From Actinostola sp. cb2023 (Eukaryota > Cnidaria > Anthozoa > Actiniaria > Actinostolidae): DNA of 64,000 bases. The notes under the pieces were generated by a model. That model worked only from the letters and a program-made list of their open reading frames with translations. It did not search any database and had not been told where the DNA came from. Location: contig JAUJYZ010000745.1 in the NCBI GenBank assembly GCA_033675265.1, positions 15,001 to 79,000 on the forward strand. Direction: 5' to 3'. Below are positions 45,018-56,549 of this stretch, one piece after another. Positions within the stretch are counted from its first letter, which is position 1; every line of letters begins with the position of its first letter. Position numbers and translations under genes: made by a program.

Positions 45018-45554
45018 AAGAGAAATAAATATATTTAAAATATCTGCCTTTGCTGGCTTTCATGAATCAAACAACAAAAAGTCAACAATATTTTAAATTT
45101 ACCAGAACGAAGACAAACAGCTTGTTCGCTAATCTTCGCTCTGTTTCGAGACGCACAATAATGTCACACGACATGTTTCACGTCACGATTTTATTGCCGA
45201 CAAATTTTATTTTTCAACGAGCAGTTCTAGCAGAACAGAGTTCAATTTCAGCTGAACTGCACAATCCGCAGACTGGTAGTAATTGCCCTATATACCATTA
45301 TGACGTAACGGCTTGTTTATGAGGGGGACAGAATCGCGAAGAACAATAGAAAGTTGAACTAAATCTGCTCTGCTGAGGTTCGCTTGATTTCAAATTGGCT
45401 AGTTTCCAGATATTATGTCCATCGATGCTTTTCCCACAATATTTACTGTGTTTGGTAACTTTTATCGCTTTCAGACCGTCTGTAAAATACATTTATTTGG
45501 GAAATCCTTTGTGTTGTTGCTGTTTTGTCCCCCTCTCGCGACCATGATCCTTAG
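45018..45554. other. End of repeat unit, then no gene recognised
   Basis: A short tail of the unit spacer, then single-copy-looking DNA with no supported exon. Confidence 0.4.
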
Positions 45555-45885
45555 GCCTTGTTACACGGTGAAACTTTTTCGTGAAATTAACTTTTTCGTG
45601 AAACAGTGCAAGACAGTTTCACCGTGTAACATGTTTGCTGAAACAAGTTTCACGAGGTGTGTTACACGGTGCAATGGCTGGTTTTATAAAACGTTTTTGA
45701 TTCGAGTTTCACGAAAAAGTGGAACTAGAAGTTCTACTTTTCATGAAACTGTCTCGCAACTGCAAATTCGAAAAGGTTTCCTGAAAACGACCATGTTACA
45801 CGGTGAAACTCTTGGTGAAACCTGTCTCGCACCAGTTTCACGAAACAGTTTCACGAAAAAGTTTCACCGTGTAACAAGGCCTTTA
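45555..45885. mobile_element. 331-bp inverted-repeat element rich in TTTCACG motifs
   Basis: The ends GGCCTTGTTACACGGTGAAA and TTTCACCGTGTAACAAGGCC are exact complements. TTA lies near each side, which fits a PIF/Harbinger-type site. The interior repeats GTTTCACGAAA, TTTTCGTGAAA and GTTACACGGTG many times. Confidence 0.75.
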
Positions 45886-47107
45886 GCGTTTAAACAATAG
45901 ATTGTTTTGATGTGACGTCATAGTGGTATAGGGCAATTCCATTATCAATGCCATTGTTTGACTTGTTGGCGGCACACTGGCCCCTATCCTAAATGTCTGG
46001 TATTACACACAAAAGTAAATAGCCCGCTATAAATACCAATAACTTACCCAACGGTCGTTTTTAACTGACACTTGTTTAATCGGATTAAAAGCCTGTCGCA
46101 GTGAAACTGACAGATCAGTGACTTCCCCGTTCGAATGACTCCGCCAACTGTGGGGGCAAAAAGTTCGTTAAACATAAACCGCCCCGTGATTCCTAATCCA
46201 AACAGCTTATCCTTAATTCCTCTAGGGAACTTGAAACGTCGAGTTTCTTGACCCCTTCTTGACATCCACTACTAAAGCCAAAGCGTTTGCGTGGAAGCGT
46301 GTTTGTTCTTGTCTTTTGAATGACACGCGGCCACACGCTTGGGTCACGTTTCTCGTGATGACAGCCAGTGCTATCTGATCCTACGACCGGTAGTTGTAAA
46401 ACATTAACGGTTGATTCACGAGCGGAACAAAACGTTAGAAATCTTCGAAAGAGCAGCGTCTGTACGTTCACTTTATAAACTGTCATTAGTGTTGCTTTGG
46501 TATCTGATCTGGTTTAACTGCGCTCAGAAGCTAACTGAACGTCTATACAAGTAAGTGTCGCTGATAGCTAGTTCAGATAGTTCATAAACTGAAAGCTGAT
46601 TCAAATTCAAATTGAACTTCCAGAATAACTGAAGCTCACGATGTTCTGCTATACTAAGGCTGCTTTAATACTCTCGATTACCAAAATTGTCGATTTTAAA
46701 ATCGAGAAAAATTAGCCATACGACTGCTTTTGATTTTAAAAACATTAGACGAGATTGTGCATGCTTGGACAGGAAGTCATCGATCGTACAAGTGAATCTA
46801 GAGAGATAAACATTATACTAACTAGTTATGCAGTCATGATAGCTAACAGATTTAGTATTTCTTAAATTTGCTATGGCTCAGAATTTTGATTTTGAGAGAA
46901 ACCATGGGAGTTTTAGTTCTCGGAACCGTTGGTGATTTGACTCGAAACAATTTTAAAAGTGAAACCGGAATAACTGCATGATGGTTATATTCGTATTGAC
47001 GTAACACATTTTCATAATTTAACTGCAGAGATATCAAATGATATTAAAACACTGACTTGACTTTTTAGTTCTGCGTAGTTGGCAGAAATGGGGAGAATAT
47101 ATTGCAA
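45886..47107. other. No gene supported
   Basis: Overlapping minus-strand frames exist at 46044-46486 but have no recognisable domain or signal peptide. Confidence 0.35.
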
Positions 47108-47545
47108 GTGTTGTTATCCTGAAGTTTGGGCAAAAGGGGGAGGGGTGGTTGGTAACCTACACCATACCAGAGCTATATTCCTTGTATATACCATACTACG
47201 GATGGTACAGTATAAGGGAGCCGTCGAGAGACAAATGTTGTTGTCCTGTAGTTTGGGCAAGGGGGAGGGGTGGTTGGTAACCTACACTATACCAGAGGCA
47301 TATGCCTTGTATATATATACTATGTACTACGGATGGTATAAGGGAGCCGTCGCGAGAGACGAATGTTGTTGTCCTCTAGTTTGGGCAAGGGGGGAGGGGT
47401 GGTTGGTAACCTACACCATACCAGAGGCATATCCCTTGTATATACTATATTACGGATGGTATAAGGGAGCCGTAGAGAGACGAATGTTGTTGTCCTCTAG
47501 TTTGGGCAAGGGGGGAGGGGTGGAGCTCGAGGGTAACCTACACCA
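47108..47545 (+). repeat. About 120-bp tandem repeat, 4 copies
   Basis: Each unit has AGTTTGGGCAAGGGGGAGGG, TGGTTGGTAACCTACAC and ACTACGGATGGTATAAGGGA. It ends about 80 bp before the cystine-knot gene. Confidence 0.9.
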
Positions 47546-47625
47546 TCCCAAAGAAGAGGCATCCATGACAACAATAACAACTTTTTTATGTTAATCAGAT
47601 CCAAACAGACCACGTGACAGTAACC

Positions 47626-47997
47626 ATGGTGATCAAGACATTGCTTGTTTCAATGAGCGTGGTGGTGTGTCTAACCTCGGTGTACTCTAGAGACCCCTTA
47701 AAAGAAGCTTACGCGAACATCCGTTGTGAACGAGCAGGATACACGATGACAGTACAAGTGCACAACTGCCAAACACAAACCGTCAAGATGAACATTTGTC
47801 AAGGGACGTGCCTGTCTGCCTCGACGCCCACAGGACCTAACTACGACCAAGTGTCTATGTGCACGTGTTGCCAAGTGACTCAGACTGAGACCATCTCGGT
47901 AGGACTGTGGTGCCGCAAAGATCCGAACGATGCTGCGTTATCTAAATACTACCACCCGATACGAAGTGCAACTCAGTGTTCCTGTACGAAGTGCTAA
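47626..47997 (+). CDS. Secreted 11-Cys cystine-knot (CTCK/bursicon-type) protein 1
   Basis: ATG at 47626, 123 residues, one coding exon. An acceptor-like TTTTTATGTTAATCAG lies about 25 bp upstream, so a non-coding first exon is likely. A signal peptide (MVIKTLLVSMSVVVCLTSVY) is followed by 11 Cys arranged C-x13-C-x9-C-x3-C-x16-C-x-C-C-x13-C-x21-C-x-C-x2-C, including CQGTC (the CxGxC knot ring) and CTCC. This matches the C-terminal cystine-knot fold of bursicon, DAN and glycoprotein-hormone-like proteins. The odd Cys number is typical of chains that pair with a partner. AATAAA at 48031-48036. A paralogue lies in convergent orientation at 49665-50507. Likely an extracellular hormone-like or antagonist protein; orthology is not established. 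Confidence 0.88.
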   Translation: MVIKTLLVSMSVVVCLTSVYSRDPLKEAYANIRCERAGYTMTVQVHNCQTQTVKMNICQGTCLSASTPTGPNYDQVSMCTCCQVTQTETISVGLWCRKDPNDAALSKYYHPIRSATQCSCTKC

Positions 47998-48547
47998 ACT
48001 GTTTGAAACTGTTAAAATCGCAATATAACTAATAAAGTAAAATGTATACATGTGTAACTCTTATAGTGCAAACATTGTTGTCGCATATTCTAAACAGTTT
48101 TGGTAGATTGTTCGGGATACTGTTATCAAGCAAGCTCCCGCGCACCTGTCAATGTAAAACAAACCCGAAGGGGAGGGAAGGCACAGGAAAGGGGGGGGGG
48201 GGGGGGGGGAGAGGGGGGGGGAGATCCTCTGCACCATCAAGGAAATCGAGTCACATGCTTCTTTTATCCATCTTGGCAATTCTCACTAACACAATTGAAA
48301 CAAACTCCCACATTTTTCTTCCTTAGTATCGATAGTCAGTAGGGCAGGATTAAAAAATGACCTGCCACATCCACGAGCATCCTTTCAGTATATGGGATTT
48401 CTCCGTACTTTCTAGGGGTTAAAATCGTAGTTTAATTGGTATCGCTTAGGCCGTTTAAACCTAAAACGACCACCGTTAGAGTTATGCCGGTACCTTTTAG
48501 TAGGGTATGTGACCTACTTGTCAGGAAACTGATTTTCATTTAGAATT

Positions 48548-48920
48548 GGTACCTTTATATATAGGGGTGAAAATGTATTGGTTGCCACGCCCACAACGTC
48601 GAGATTCTGGTACCTTTATATATAGGGGTGAAAATGTATTGGTTGCCACGCTCACAAGGTCGATATTCTGGTACCTTTATATATAGGGGTGAAAATGTAT
48701 TGGTTGCCACGCCCACAACGTCGAGATTCTGGTACCTTTATATATAGGGGTGAAAATGTATTGGTTGCCACGCCCACAACGTAGAGATTCTGGTACCTTT
48801 ATATATAGGGGTGAAAATGTATTGGTTGCCACGCCCACAACGTCGAGATTCTGGTACCTTTATATATAAGGGGTGAAAATGTATTGGTTGCCACGCCCAC
48901 AACGTCGAGATTCTGGTACC
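48548..48920 (+). repeat. 61-bp tandem repeat, 6 copies
   Basis: GGTACC at 48548, 48609, 48670, 48731, 48792, 48853 and 48915. Each unit contains TTTATATATAGGGGTGAAAA and TATTGGTTGCCACGCCCACA. It lies between the two cystine-knot genes. Confidence 0.95.
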
Positions 48921-48989
48921 GTTGTTTCCAAAATTTCCGACGACCTTCCCCTCGAGTGCCTTATCACATTGCTACCTTATCACATTGCT

Positions 48990-49096
48990 ACTTAACAATT
49001 AGTCACCAAAGGCGAGGTAAATATCGGTGAATAATAACTGAGACGAAGTCGAGGTTATTATCACTGCTATTCACTGAGCCTGAGGTGACTAATTGT
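48990..49096. mobile_element. About 107-bp inverted-repeat element
   Basis: Starts AACAATTAGTCACC and ends GGTGACTAATTGTT, with inner complements around ATTCACTG and CGGTGAAT. Confidence 0.7.
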
Positions 49097-49098
49097 TT

Positions 49099-49293
49099 TA
49101 GTAGAATTACACAGGTGATTATTTGAAAAAATAAAAATAAATAAGCATTTTAAAGAAAATACATTTTTATTTCATATTTCAAAAGCTGGCAGCCATTTTG
49201 TCAAAATGCTGTAGGTAACTATCGAGAAATAGTCCGAAGTTCTCGACCAATCAGCGCGCTTGATTTTCTATAATCACCTGTGTAATTCTACTA
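49099..49293. mobile_element. 195-bp inverted-repeat element
   Basis: TAGTAGAATTACACAGGTGA at the left and TCACCTGTGTAATTCTACTA at the right. It directly follows the previous element. Confidence 0.75.
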
Positions 49294-49383
49294 AATGTAT
49301 ATATATAGTACTTACTTGATAGAGATTCTAAGAAAATTCTGATCTCAGATTAGTCATATTTTATTGATTGCTTTCTTACAGAC

Positions 49384-49482
49384 ATGCGTATCGAACAGTT
49401 GACTTTACAATACGAAAGAGTGAAACACTTTTATACACAATATGAATTGCTGAATCGCGATCCAATCGACATGCTGAAGTAA
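49384..49482 (+). CDS. Possible short terminal exon
   Basis: The acceptor TTGCTTTCTTACAG ends at 49381. The frame encodes MRIEQLTLQYERVKHFYTQY and 12 more residues before TAA at 49480. AATAAA follows at 49523-49528. The charged helical sequence and good acceptor suggest the last exon of a plus-strand gene, but no upstream exon was found. Weakly supported. Confidence 0.3.
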   Translation: MRIEQLTLQYERVKHFYTQYELLNRDPIDMLK

Positions 49483-49664
49483 ACAACTTTGCCTCTATAC
49501 AAATTGCTGCAATATTGGTTTTAATAAAACTATTATTATTATTATCAATTATTGTAAGGAAAGCTAAGTCCTAGCCAACCAGAGAGAGCCTCGTAACCAG
49601 GCTATTTTCTTCTGGAACGAAGGAGTGGAGCCTGGATACTCGTGTAGATATTTGTGTAGTTCAG

Positions 49665-50507
49665 CTAGCTGCAGGGTGAACAGGTACAACCCGTCGCACT
49701 CTCGACGGCCACCTCGGTGTCAACTCCTGGAGCGCATTTTAAATTAAACTTCTTCCATTCGGTGTCTGATGTTGTACAACAATAACAAAACTGAAAGGGA
49801 AAACAAGAACATTTCTACGTCACGAGAGCTAGAAATTATTTAATAATAATAATAATTTAATTCTTGAAAAAGCGCATTACATATAAATCTCAATGCTCTT
49901 TACAAGTGAGTAAGAAAATATAGAAAATAAAAAAATATAGAAAATATATATAGAAGAATATAGACAAATATAGAAAATTAGCGGTTCCTTGCCATTGGAG
50001 TAGGGAGAGGGGTAGCCTGATGTTCAGACGGCAGGGGATCATGCGCTTTCCTCCTTCTCCCCTCTCACTGCCTACCGTCTGAAAATCAGGTTAGGAGAGA
50101 ATTGGACAAGAAAAAGTTGCCCATAGACAAAAGTATCCCGTTAAAATGTCAATTATGAGTTTTGTTCACAGCAACAATGTCGATTCGAATGCAAAACTTC
50201 TCATTGTTCTTCAAAGTTGGAAATTTGGGAGAGCAGTTGACCGACGTACGCCCCCCTGTGACAGATATTACCCTGACTCATCGATCGCCAAGTATATACT
50301 AACCTTACGGAAAAAAGGTGGATTCGAAAGGGGAAGTACATAGGAACCACACGTGCCCAGACACGCATACACACCCACGTAGTCCGCATCACAGCCTGTC
50401 TTTTCTACCTTCTGCCGAAAGTACTCTGATTTACAATAAACATTGAAGCCATGCGTATAAAGACTAAAGGATACCAATAATATAACTAGACCAATGAGTG
50501 TCTTCAT
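49665..50507 (-). CDS. Secreted 11-Cys cystine-knot (CTCK/bursicon-type) protein 2
   Basis: Two exons. Exon 1 is 50304-50507 (ATG at 50505-50507, donor CGTAAG|GTTAGT). Exon 2 is 49665-49790 (acceptor TTTTCCCTTTCAG), joined in phase 0, 109 residues. A signal peptide (MKTLIGLVILLVSFSLYTHG) is followed by C-x13-C-x9-C-x3-C-x16-C-x-C-C-x13-C-x15-C-x-C-x2-C, with CLGTC and CYCC. Every spacing except one loop (15 against 21) equals that of the convergent gene at 47626, including the 16-residue loop that spans the intron. This confirms the splice model. A cystine-knot hormone-like role is expected; pairing with the 47626 product is inference. A TATA box lies at 50573-50580. Confidence 0.88.
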
Positions 50508-50572
50508 TCTGAATACTGAAATAAAGAAAGGATCGAATATGAGTTGATCATAAGCTCTTGACCTGTCTAAGG

Positions 50573-50580
50573 TATTTATA
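50573..50580 (-). promoter_or_regulatory. TATA box of cystine-knot gene 2
   Basis: Minus-strand CTATAAATACC, about 65 bp upstream of the ATG, at a plausible distance for a start near 50545. Confidence 0.6.
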
Positions 50581-52955
50581 GTAGATATTCATTATCCTCG
50601 CCGGCGCGAAAAATGTAACAAAAATATATGTTTGTGAAAGATTCGCACCCATGACACTCACGTGAAGTGACCTAAGAGGGAAAACCCCCGTCCCGCATAA
50701 CGCGGGATTCGAGGAAAATCCCGCGCGCATAAAAATAATTACACACAAAATTTCCCCAGAAACTGATTCGCCATTTCCACACTGAATATTGCACATCTAT
50801 AGCCCAGCACCACTAACTGAAATAAGTCTGTCCTGACTCTGTAGTGGTGAAAACCTTCCCGGTAACAACCGTTCGATATAAACTCAGTACCGTATGTATT
50901 CTTCCTAACTGATACATTTTGCTATGACTTCAATTAACATTTTGTAATTGCACAATTAAATAATGGGAATATAAAAATGTCGGTTTCGTTTTGAGAAAAT
51001 CCGGCAAGCGAACAACTTGTGAGTACAGTATTGGAGTATTATAGTCCAACAGTCTTATATAACGACCCTTGTGATCGATCCACCGCCAACAGAAACAATC
51101 AAGGCTTTAGAGCCTTAGCTCTCTCATTGCTATTTACGTTCACTTAAGTGTATCGTGTACTTACCTATAACGACGTGAAAGCAAGCTGCTCTGAGTGATT
51201 CTGAGCTCAACGTTTAGAAGTGGCGGGCTTTTGAGAACCGCCGTTCAATTTGAAACTGTTTACTTTAGAACCCGTGGCTCAGGAAACACGATACAGGCTT
51301 TTAGACTGACGCCGTGGGAAGTGATTGGATTTCCAGTACATCCGGTGTGGATGACAATCGTTTTGGATATCAATCTTTATGTTCCTGTTTTCAGTTTCAC
51401 TTTCGTCTGCGGGCAGCACGTGGAGGATAGTGATCTTTCAACAATGTCTCTGATAAAATCAAGTCGTACTGTTAAAAATCCATTTACGGAACCATTCAGT
51501 GATATAGAGTCGGATCTGTCTCGTTTACATGATAAGCTGATTTACGAGCAATACCAGTTTTTTTTTTCAGATCAGACTTTGACTCAGTCAGTACCAAGAA
51601 CAAGAACATCCGTCACAGTTCTATATTTAGTCTGCGTCAGGGAATGGGACTGCAGAGGACGAACGGGGAAGGGGGAGGGGGAGGGGGAGGGGGAGGGAAG
51701 GAATGGGAAGGGGGGACTGATTCCCGGGGGAGGGAGGAGGGGGTTGGGGTGTGCTGCCGGGATGTCTGTAAGGATGGAAAATTTGAAAATTCATACCTTT
51801 TCCAAGGATTTGTAACTGAAATATAGACCCAATTTAAGGAAAAAGACAGTTAATACTATTCCTTTGGAAATCGCTAATCAGTCAGAAATACACGAAATTC
51901 AAGAAAGGCTGATTTCATGTTTGCCATATGTATAGCTGATTCAGATTAGATCTTTTACAGATCCTATACGTATACCTACAGCATTTTCGTTCGCGGTTCC
52001 TTCTTTTCTAGAAATACATGCGCTAGCTGGCTGTTACGCAAAGCGGATTTTTTATCAAAATAAAAAAGTGTACCCAATGTAAAGATCGAATATTTTATTT
52101 TATGGCGAAAAAGCAAAATATGGCACCCAATTTAAGGATCTGGAGGTTCAAAAACCATACCCTATTCGGGGGCACATACCTGAAATAGCATATATATGGG
52201 AGTACCCCCCCCCCCCCCCCCCCAAGGGGGTGGACTGATGCTACATGTTGTTAACCATGAGTGCAGTATGCCTTTGGTTTCAGCGAGTCCAAAGCCACCA
52301 TTCACTCTTGGCATAGCGTCAGTGTTAGCTACTGCGCTAAACCAAGCTGCATTTTACTTTGGGATCCCTGTGCATCGCCTGACAAACATCGAGTGTTTGC
52401 GAATCCAAAGCCTCTTTTATTCATTTAATTTCTTTGCCATTTTAAAGTTGTAGCTGCTGTTCTATATAGAAAGGATACATAACCCCATTGGGAATTTACT
52501 GTTGGGTACCCTGTGGATCACGGTTGTTCACTTTTTCAGACTGGTAAAAAGTATGTCGCGCTGAGAACTATGGGACTGACAGTTTCCTGTCTAGTTAGCA
52601 CATCTACCACCTGCGTGCTAAACTAATTTTAGACCGATCGACCTTTGAGTGGCATCGGAACTTTGTCGTAAACTCCCATAAATTCATATCTCACCCCTCC
52701 CATGTCCCCCAAAAATTAACAACTTGAAACTCAATTGTCGGACACCCACAGGAACCACTTTTGCTGTCCGCAGGCTTAGCGAGGTGTCCACCAGTTGAGT
52801 GTAAGCCGGAAGTCGATCCGTTTAGTCAACACAAACGATAGGAAGTGACGTTGACACAAGCAGATTTTGAGCCTGAAATGAACCTCAACCCGAAGTCGAT
52901 CCAATTGGTCTACTCGAAAAATAGGAAGTGACGTCAGAAAACACATTACCTAGAT
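50581..52955. other. No gene supported
   Basis: Contains a GGGGGA-rich stretch (51665-51745), a poly-C run (52205-52223) and two GGGNTNCCTGTG motifs (52361, 52504). A 206-codon frame at 51195-51815 lacks an ATG start and ends in the G-rich tract. Confidence 0.4.
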
Positions 52956-52957
52956 CA

Positions 52958-53042
52958 GCTCGAGATCAATACGAGATCAGTACGAGATCAATACGAGATC
53001 AGTACGAGATCAGCAGAACGCGATCTGTATGTACGAGATCAT
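52958..53042 (+). repeat. 11-bp tandem repeat
   Basis: About six units of TACGAGATCAG or TACGAGATCAA. Confidence 0.8.
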
Positions 53043-53121
53043 TAATACGAGTGCGGTAGCTGCAAGCAAAGCTAGTAGTGCAGGTCTGAATTTTAACAAA
53101 GGTTTAGAGTTGTATGTAATA

Positions 53122-53268
53122 TAGAATGATTCCAATAAACCCGGGCACTACTAATTAGCTGTCAGTGTTTATTAGATGCAAAGGAACAAAAGAAAACAAA
53201 AGAGCGAGTGTCTAATAGTGTGTATATTGGTGTAGTTAGTAATGCCCAGGTTTATTGGAATCACTCTA
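53122..53268. mobile_element. 147-bp inverted-repeat element
   Basis: The left arm GATTCCAATAAACCCGGGCA matches the complement of the right arm TGCCCAGGTTTATTGGAATC. Confidence 0.7.
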
Positions 53269-53656
53269 CTAGTTAACCTGTGAAACAGATATTAGCCATG
53301 TAGATATTGCTAGACATGTACACTAATTCCATCGTTTTCTTTTGTTTTGATTTGACTATTAGACACTAACTGTTAGAGGGTTAAATTAAGTGCCATCACT
53401 CTACCATTACGCAGGTGAATATAAAGACGCGCGTACTCTGATTGGTCAATAATTACGTCATTGTAGCATTGTTATTTTTACAACACTTGTCAAATTTCTC
53501 GCGCGCTGATTGGATAAGAGCCATTAGAGAGACTTAGCAAACACGACGCGACGTGAAAGAGGACGGCGCGCGCGCTGACGAATAACTGTGAAACGACCGT
53601 TGGCGTCCTCAACGTCATGAAAAGGACGTGAAAACAAGTGAAATGGCGTCGTGAAC

Positions 53657-53850
53657 CACAGGCAGCCCAACCATTGCTTCTGAGGCTACTAAATAATTTA
53701 ATAAAATGATATTTGCGTCTTTTTATGGGTTTCCTGTGGTAGAGCTCGCGCGCAATGCGTATCATGTCGGGCTCCCTGTGCTGAGTAACGTCCTATGTTG
53801 GGCTTCCTGTGTGCGTCCCGTGACACGCGCCCGCAGAGAGTGCATATTGA
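53657..53850 (-). repeat. Motif-rich repeat unit (CACAGG family), copy 3
   Basis: Motifs at 53657 (CACAGG form), 53727, 53769 and 53800 (GGG form). It is about 85-90% similar by eye to the reverse complement of 1740-1935. Confidence 0.75.
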
Positions 53851-54047
53851 AAATGGTGAATTTTAGCGAGAATACGGACCGAGGCAGGGGCTTCCCATCC
53901 TCGAAGTTTGTGTATTTGTCTTTCGGGATTCCTGTAGCGACTTCTCGCTTTGCTTCGAAGGAAATCATGAAGAGTTTGAAAATCTGTTCTGATAGCATCG
54001 CTTTTTATATCAACCAAAAAAAAATTCAATATGTTGTAATTGTACGT

Positions 54048-54740
54048 AGGTGCCATGTTATAAGAAAGATACGTTTCTTCTACGTAAAGGATTTAATATA
54101 TCCGAGCTTTCGGGCCCATGCCGGCCCATCGATCAGGGAATGAAGGCAATAGGCGACTTGCATGATGACGTTGTTTTACTACAAGTACCAGAATGCTTTG
54201 GGAATTTTATTTCTTATTCAGATTTTTATTCCCTCATGAGAATAGTAAGACAATTGGTGCTAATTATCTAACAAAAGAAAATGGACAAAGCATGCTGGTA
54301 CTTGTAGTACATGACGCCATCATGCAAGTCGCCTATTCTAACGAACATATTCAGTTAGCGTAGAAAACACTGACAAATGACAAACGCGTTGCTATGCATG
54401 CGCACAGTAAAGTGATAGAATTCGGCATGTATAGTTCACTCACAAGCTTCTCCCATTCCTCCTCGTCCTCGGAAATGTCGCTGTTTTCTTTCTGGATTAA
54501 TTCTTCATTGAGCTCTGTATCTCCGTTACTCATTTTGAGATAATCCTTAGGTTCTCGTTTTCTTAAATTGTAACTGACATCAAACTAACAAAGTGTGTCA
54601 ATCGCGTTGTCATTGTTTTCTACGTTAACTGAAAGTTCGTTAGATTTGCCTTCATTCCCTGATGTTGGGCCATGGGCCCGAAAGCTCGGAGATATTAAAT
54701 CAGCTTTACGTTGAGAAACGTATCTTTATTATAAAAAAAT
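54048..54740. repeat. About 690-bp fold-back with nested element
   Basis: The arms share GAAAGATACGTTTCT, GAGCTTTCGGGCCCATG, CAGGGAATGAAGGCAA, and TTAGCGTAGAAAACA with ACAAACGCGTTG, and their complements near 54600-54740. The left arm is split by the TAGGCGA-ended element at 54150-54335. Confidence 0.7.
54150..54335. mobile_element. TAGGCGA-ended inverted-repeat element, third copy
   Basis: Ends TAGGCGACTTGCATGATGACG and CGTCATGATGG-type complement. Same family as 19863 and 26600, here nested inside a fold-back arm. Confidence 0.75.
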
Positions 54741-54894
54741 AATGTTCACAAATAAAAGTTAGATACTTTATGAAGCTTTCGGAGTGGTTTTGGGGGCATT
54801 TTGGGCTGTCTAAAGGTGGTTTTGAGAGCGACTGAGTTGGACTTTGTTCAGGCCACAGGCTTATCAAGCTGGAGGTGGGGCCCTGTGCTGGTTG

Positions 54895-55950
54895 GTTGGG
54901 GTTCCTGTGGTAAGTTATGTTCGCTAAATTTGCCGTTTTTATGTTGAAATGTTAAAGGGTTTTCAGCTAGGAGGTTAAATAAAGTGTCAAAACAAACTTT
55001 AGTCATCCTTCTTTTCAGCTGTGGGTGTCGTTTCTTCATACGAGATGTTTTTTAAAGTATGAAGAAACGACACCCACAGTAAATTTACACAAGGCATGCA
55101 ACTTCGAGCGGCCGTCCGAACGCTACCTCGGTCCATATTCTCGTCAAAATTCACCATTTTTTCAAGGCTTTCAAACATCTACTTCAGAGATACGAAAGAC
55201 CGATTATTAACCTATACCCTAGCCAAATTTGAGGTCGAATCAGGCAAAATAAGTGGTGGAAAAAAATTATCGAAAATGTATTTTAGCTTTCTCCTAGGGA
55301 TCTGCACAAAGTGATGTCACCTTGGAATGACAAAAATGCCTCTGGCCTACCCCATGAATGCATTTTCTGTCGAAAATGCCTCTGGCCTACCCCATGGGAA
55401 ATATTTTTCTCGTGAACATTCCTTGGAGAAAAATATTCCCCATGTGGTAGGCCAGAGGCATTTTTGTCATTCCAAGGTGACATCACTGGCTTTGTGCAGA
55501 TCCCTAGGAGAAAGCTAAAATAAATTTTCGAATTTTTTTTCCAACCACTTATTTTGCCTGATTCGACCTCAAATTTGGCTAGGGTATAGGTTAATAATCG
55601 ATCTTTCGCATCTCCGAAGTAGATGTTTGAAAGCCTTGAAAAAATGGTGAATTTTGACGAGAATCAGTGGACCGTCAGGTAGCGTTCGGACGGCTCGAAG
55701 TTGCATGCCTTGTGTAAATTTACCTACACGATGGACGTGAAACCCACCACCATGAAATGTCCAATAACTCGCTTAAAACACCTCGTACGAAGAAACGACA
55801 CCCACAGCTGAAAAGAAGGATGACTAAAGTTTGTTTTGACACTTTATTGGAAACTAAAACCTCCTAGCTGAAAACCCTGTAATAACATTTCAACCTAAAA
55901 ATGGCAAATTCACATGGTTTAGCGAACAGAACTCACCATCGTGTCCTAGC
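54895..55950. repeat. About 1-kb fold-back
   Basis: Long arms meet near 55410. Shared blocks include GGTGTCGTTTCTTC, CATGCAACTTCGAGC, CAAATTTGAGGTCGAATCAG, TTCTCCTAGGGATCTGCACA and CCTCTGGCCTACC. A second small hairpin lies in the left arm (55022-55078). The left end has a GGGGTTCCTGTG motif (54898-54909). Confidence 0.8.
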
Positions 55951-56549
55951 TTAATTTTGTACACAACAACTTTGGAGGGATTGATACGAAGATCCAGAGC
56001 ATGTTCATCCACCATATTCAACACAGTCCATGATTATTACCTTCTAAGTAGAACCTCCTTTTTTGAAGTAACCATTGCTTAATTTAGCTTCTCTAGAAAG
56101 CCGAGACCTTTAACCGGTCGAAAGATTTCGGTCTCCATTTTGATAACCGTCAAGACTAAAATATCAAGAAATCCCCCATTAAAGTGTGCTGTTGCTCGGC
56201 CAGCTTTCCTATGTCCATATTTGGGCATTGTACTTACCATATTTGGAAACCCTGTAAATATTTTTCGCTTAAAAGTACGATTTTTATCGAAAAAATCCAT
56301 CCAAACTTACAGCAAATCGAGTAAATGAATGTAAACATTGTCCTCCATTTTGTAACACGGCCAAAAAGACTGGGAAACCTAACACAGGGTGACCGGTTTT
56401 TATCTCGGTATTAATATTCACTTACACAATAATACCTCTAGAAGATAAAATAATATACATATAGACTGTACATGTAAATATGAACAGAATATTGAGCATT
56501 TTATAGTCGGCATCAAGAAGACCAGACATTGAAATTCGTTCAAGCGAGC
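55951..56549. other. No gene recognised
   Basis: AT-rich, no supported exon. Confidence 0.4.

Noticed and set aside
46044..46486. Overlapping minus-strand frames as a peptide precursor (RKRFGFSSGC)
   Set aside because: The two frames overlap out of phase, no convincing signal peptide or splice link, no paralogue in the window.
47079..47594. 171-codon plus-strand frame upstream of cystine-knot gene 1
   Set aside because: It is a translation of the roughly 120-bp tandem repeat.
51195..51815. 206-codon frame as a gene
   Set aside because: No ATG start, no recognisable domain, the end runs through a GGGGGA repeat, and the acceptor is weak.
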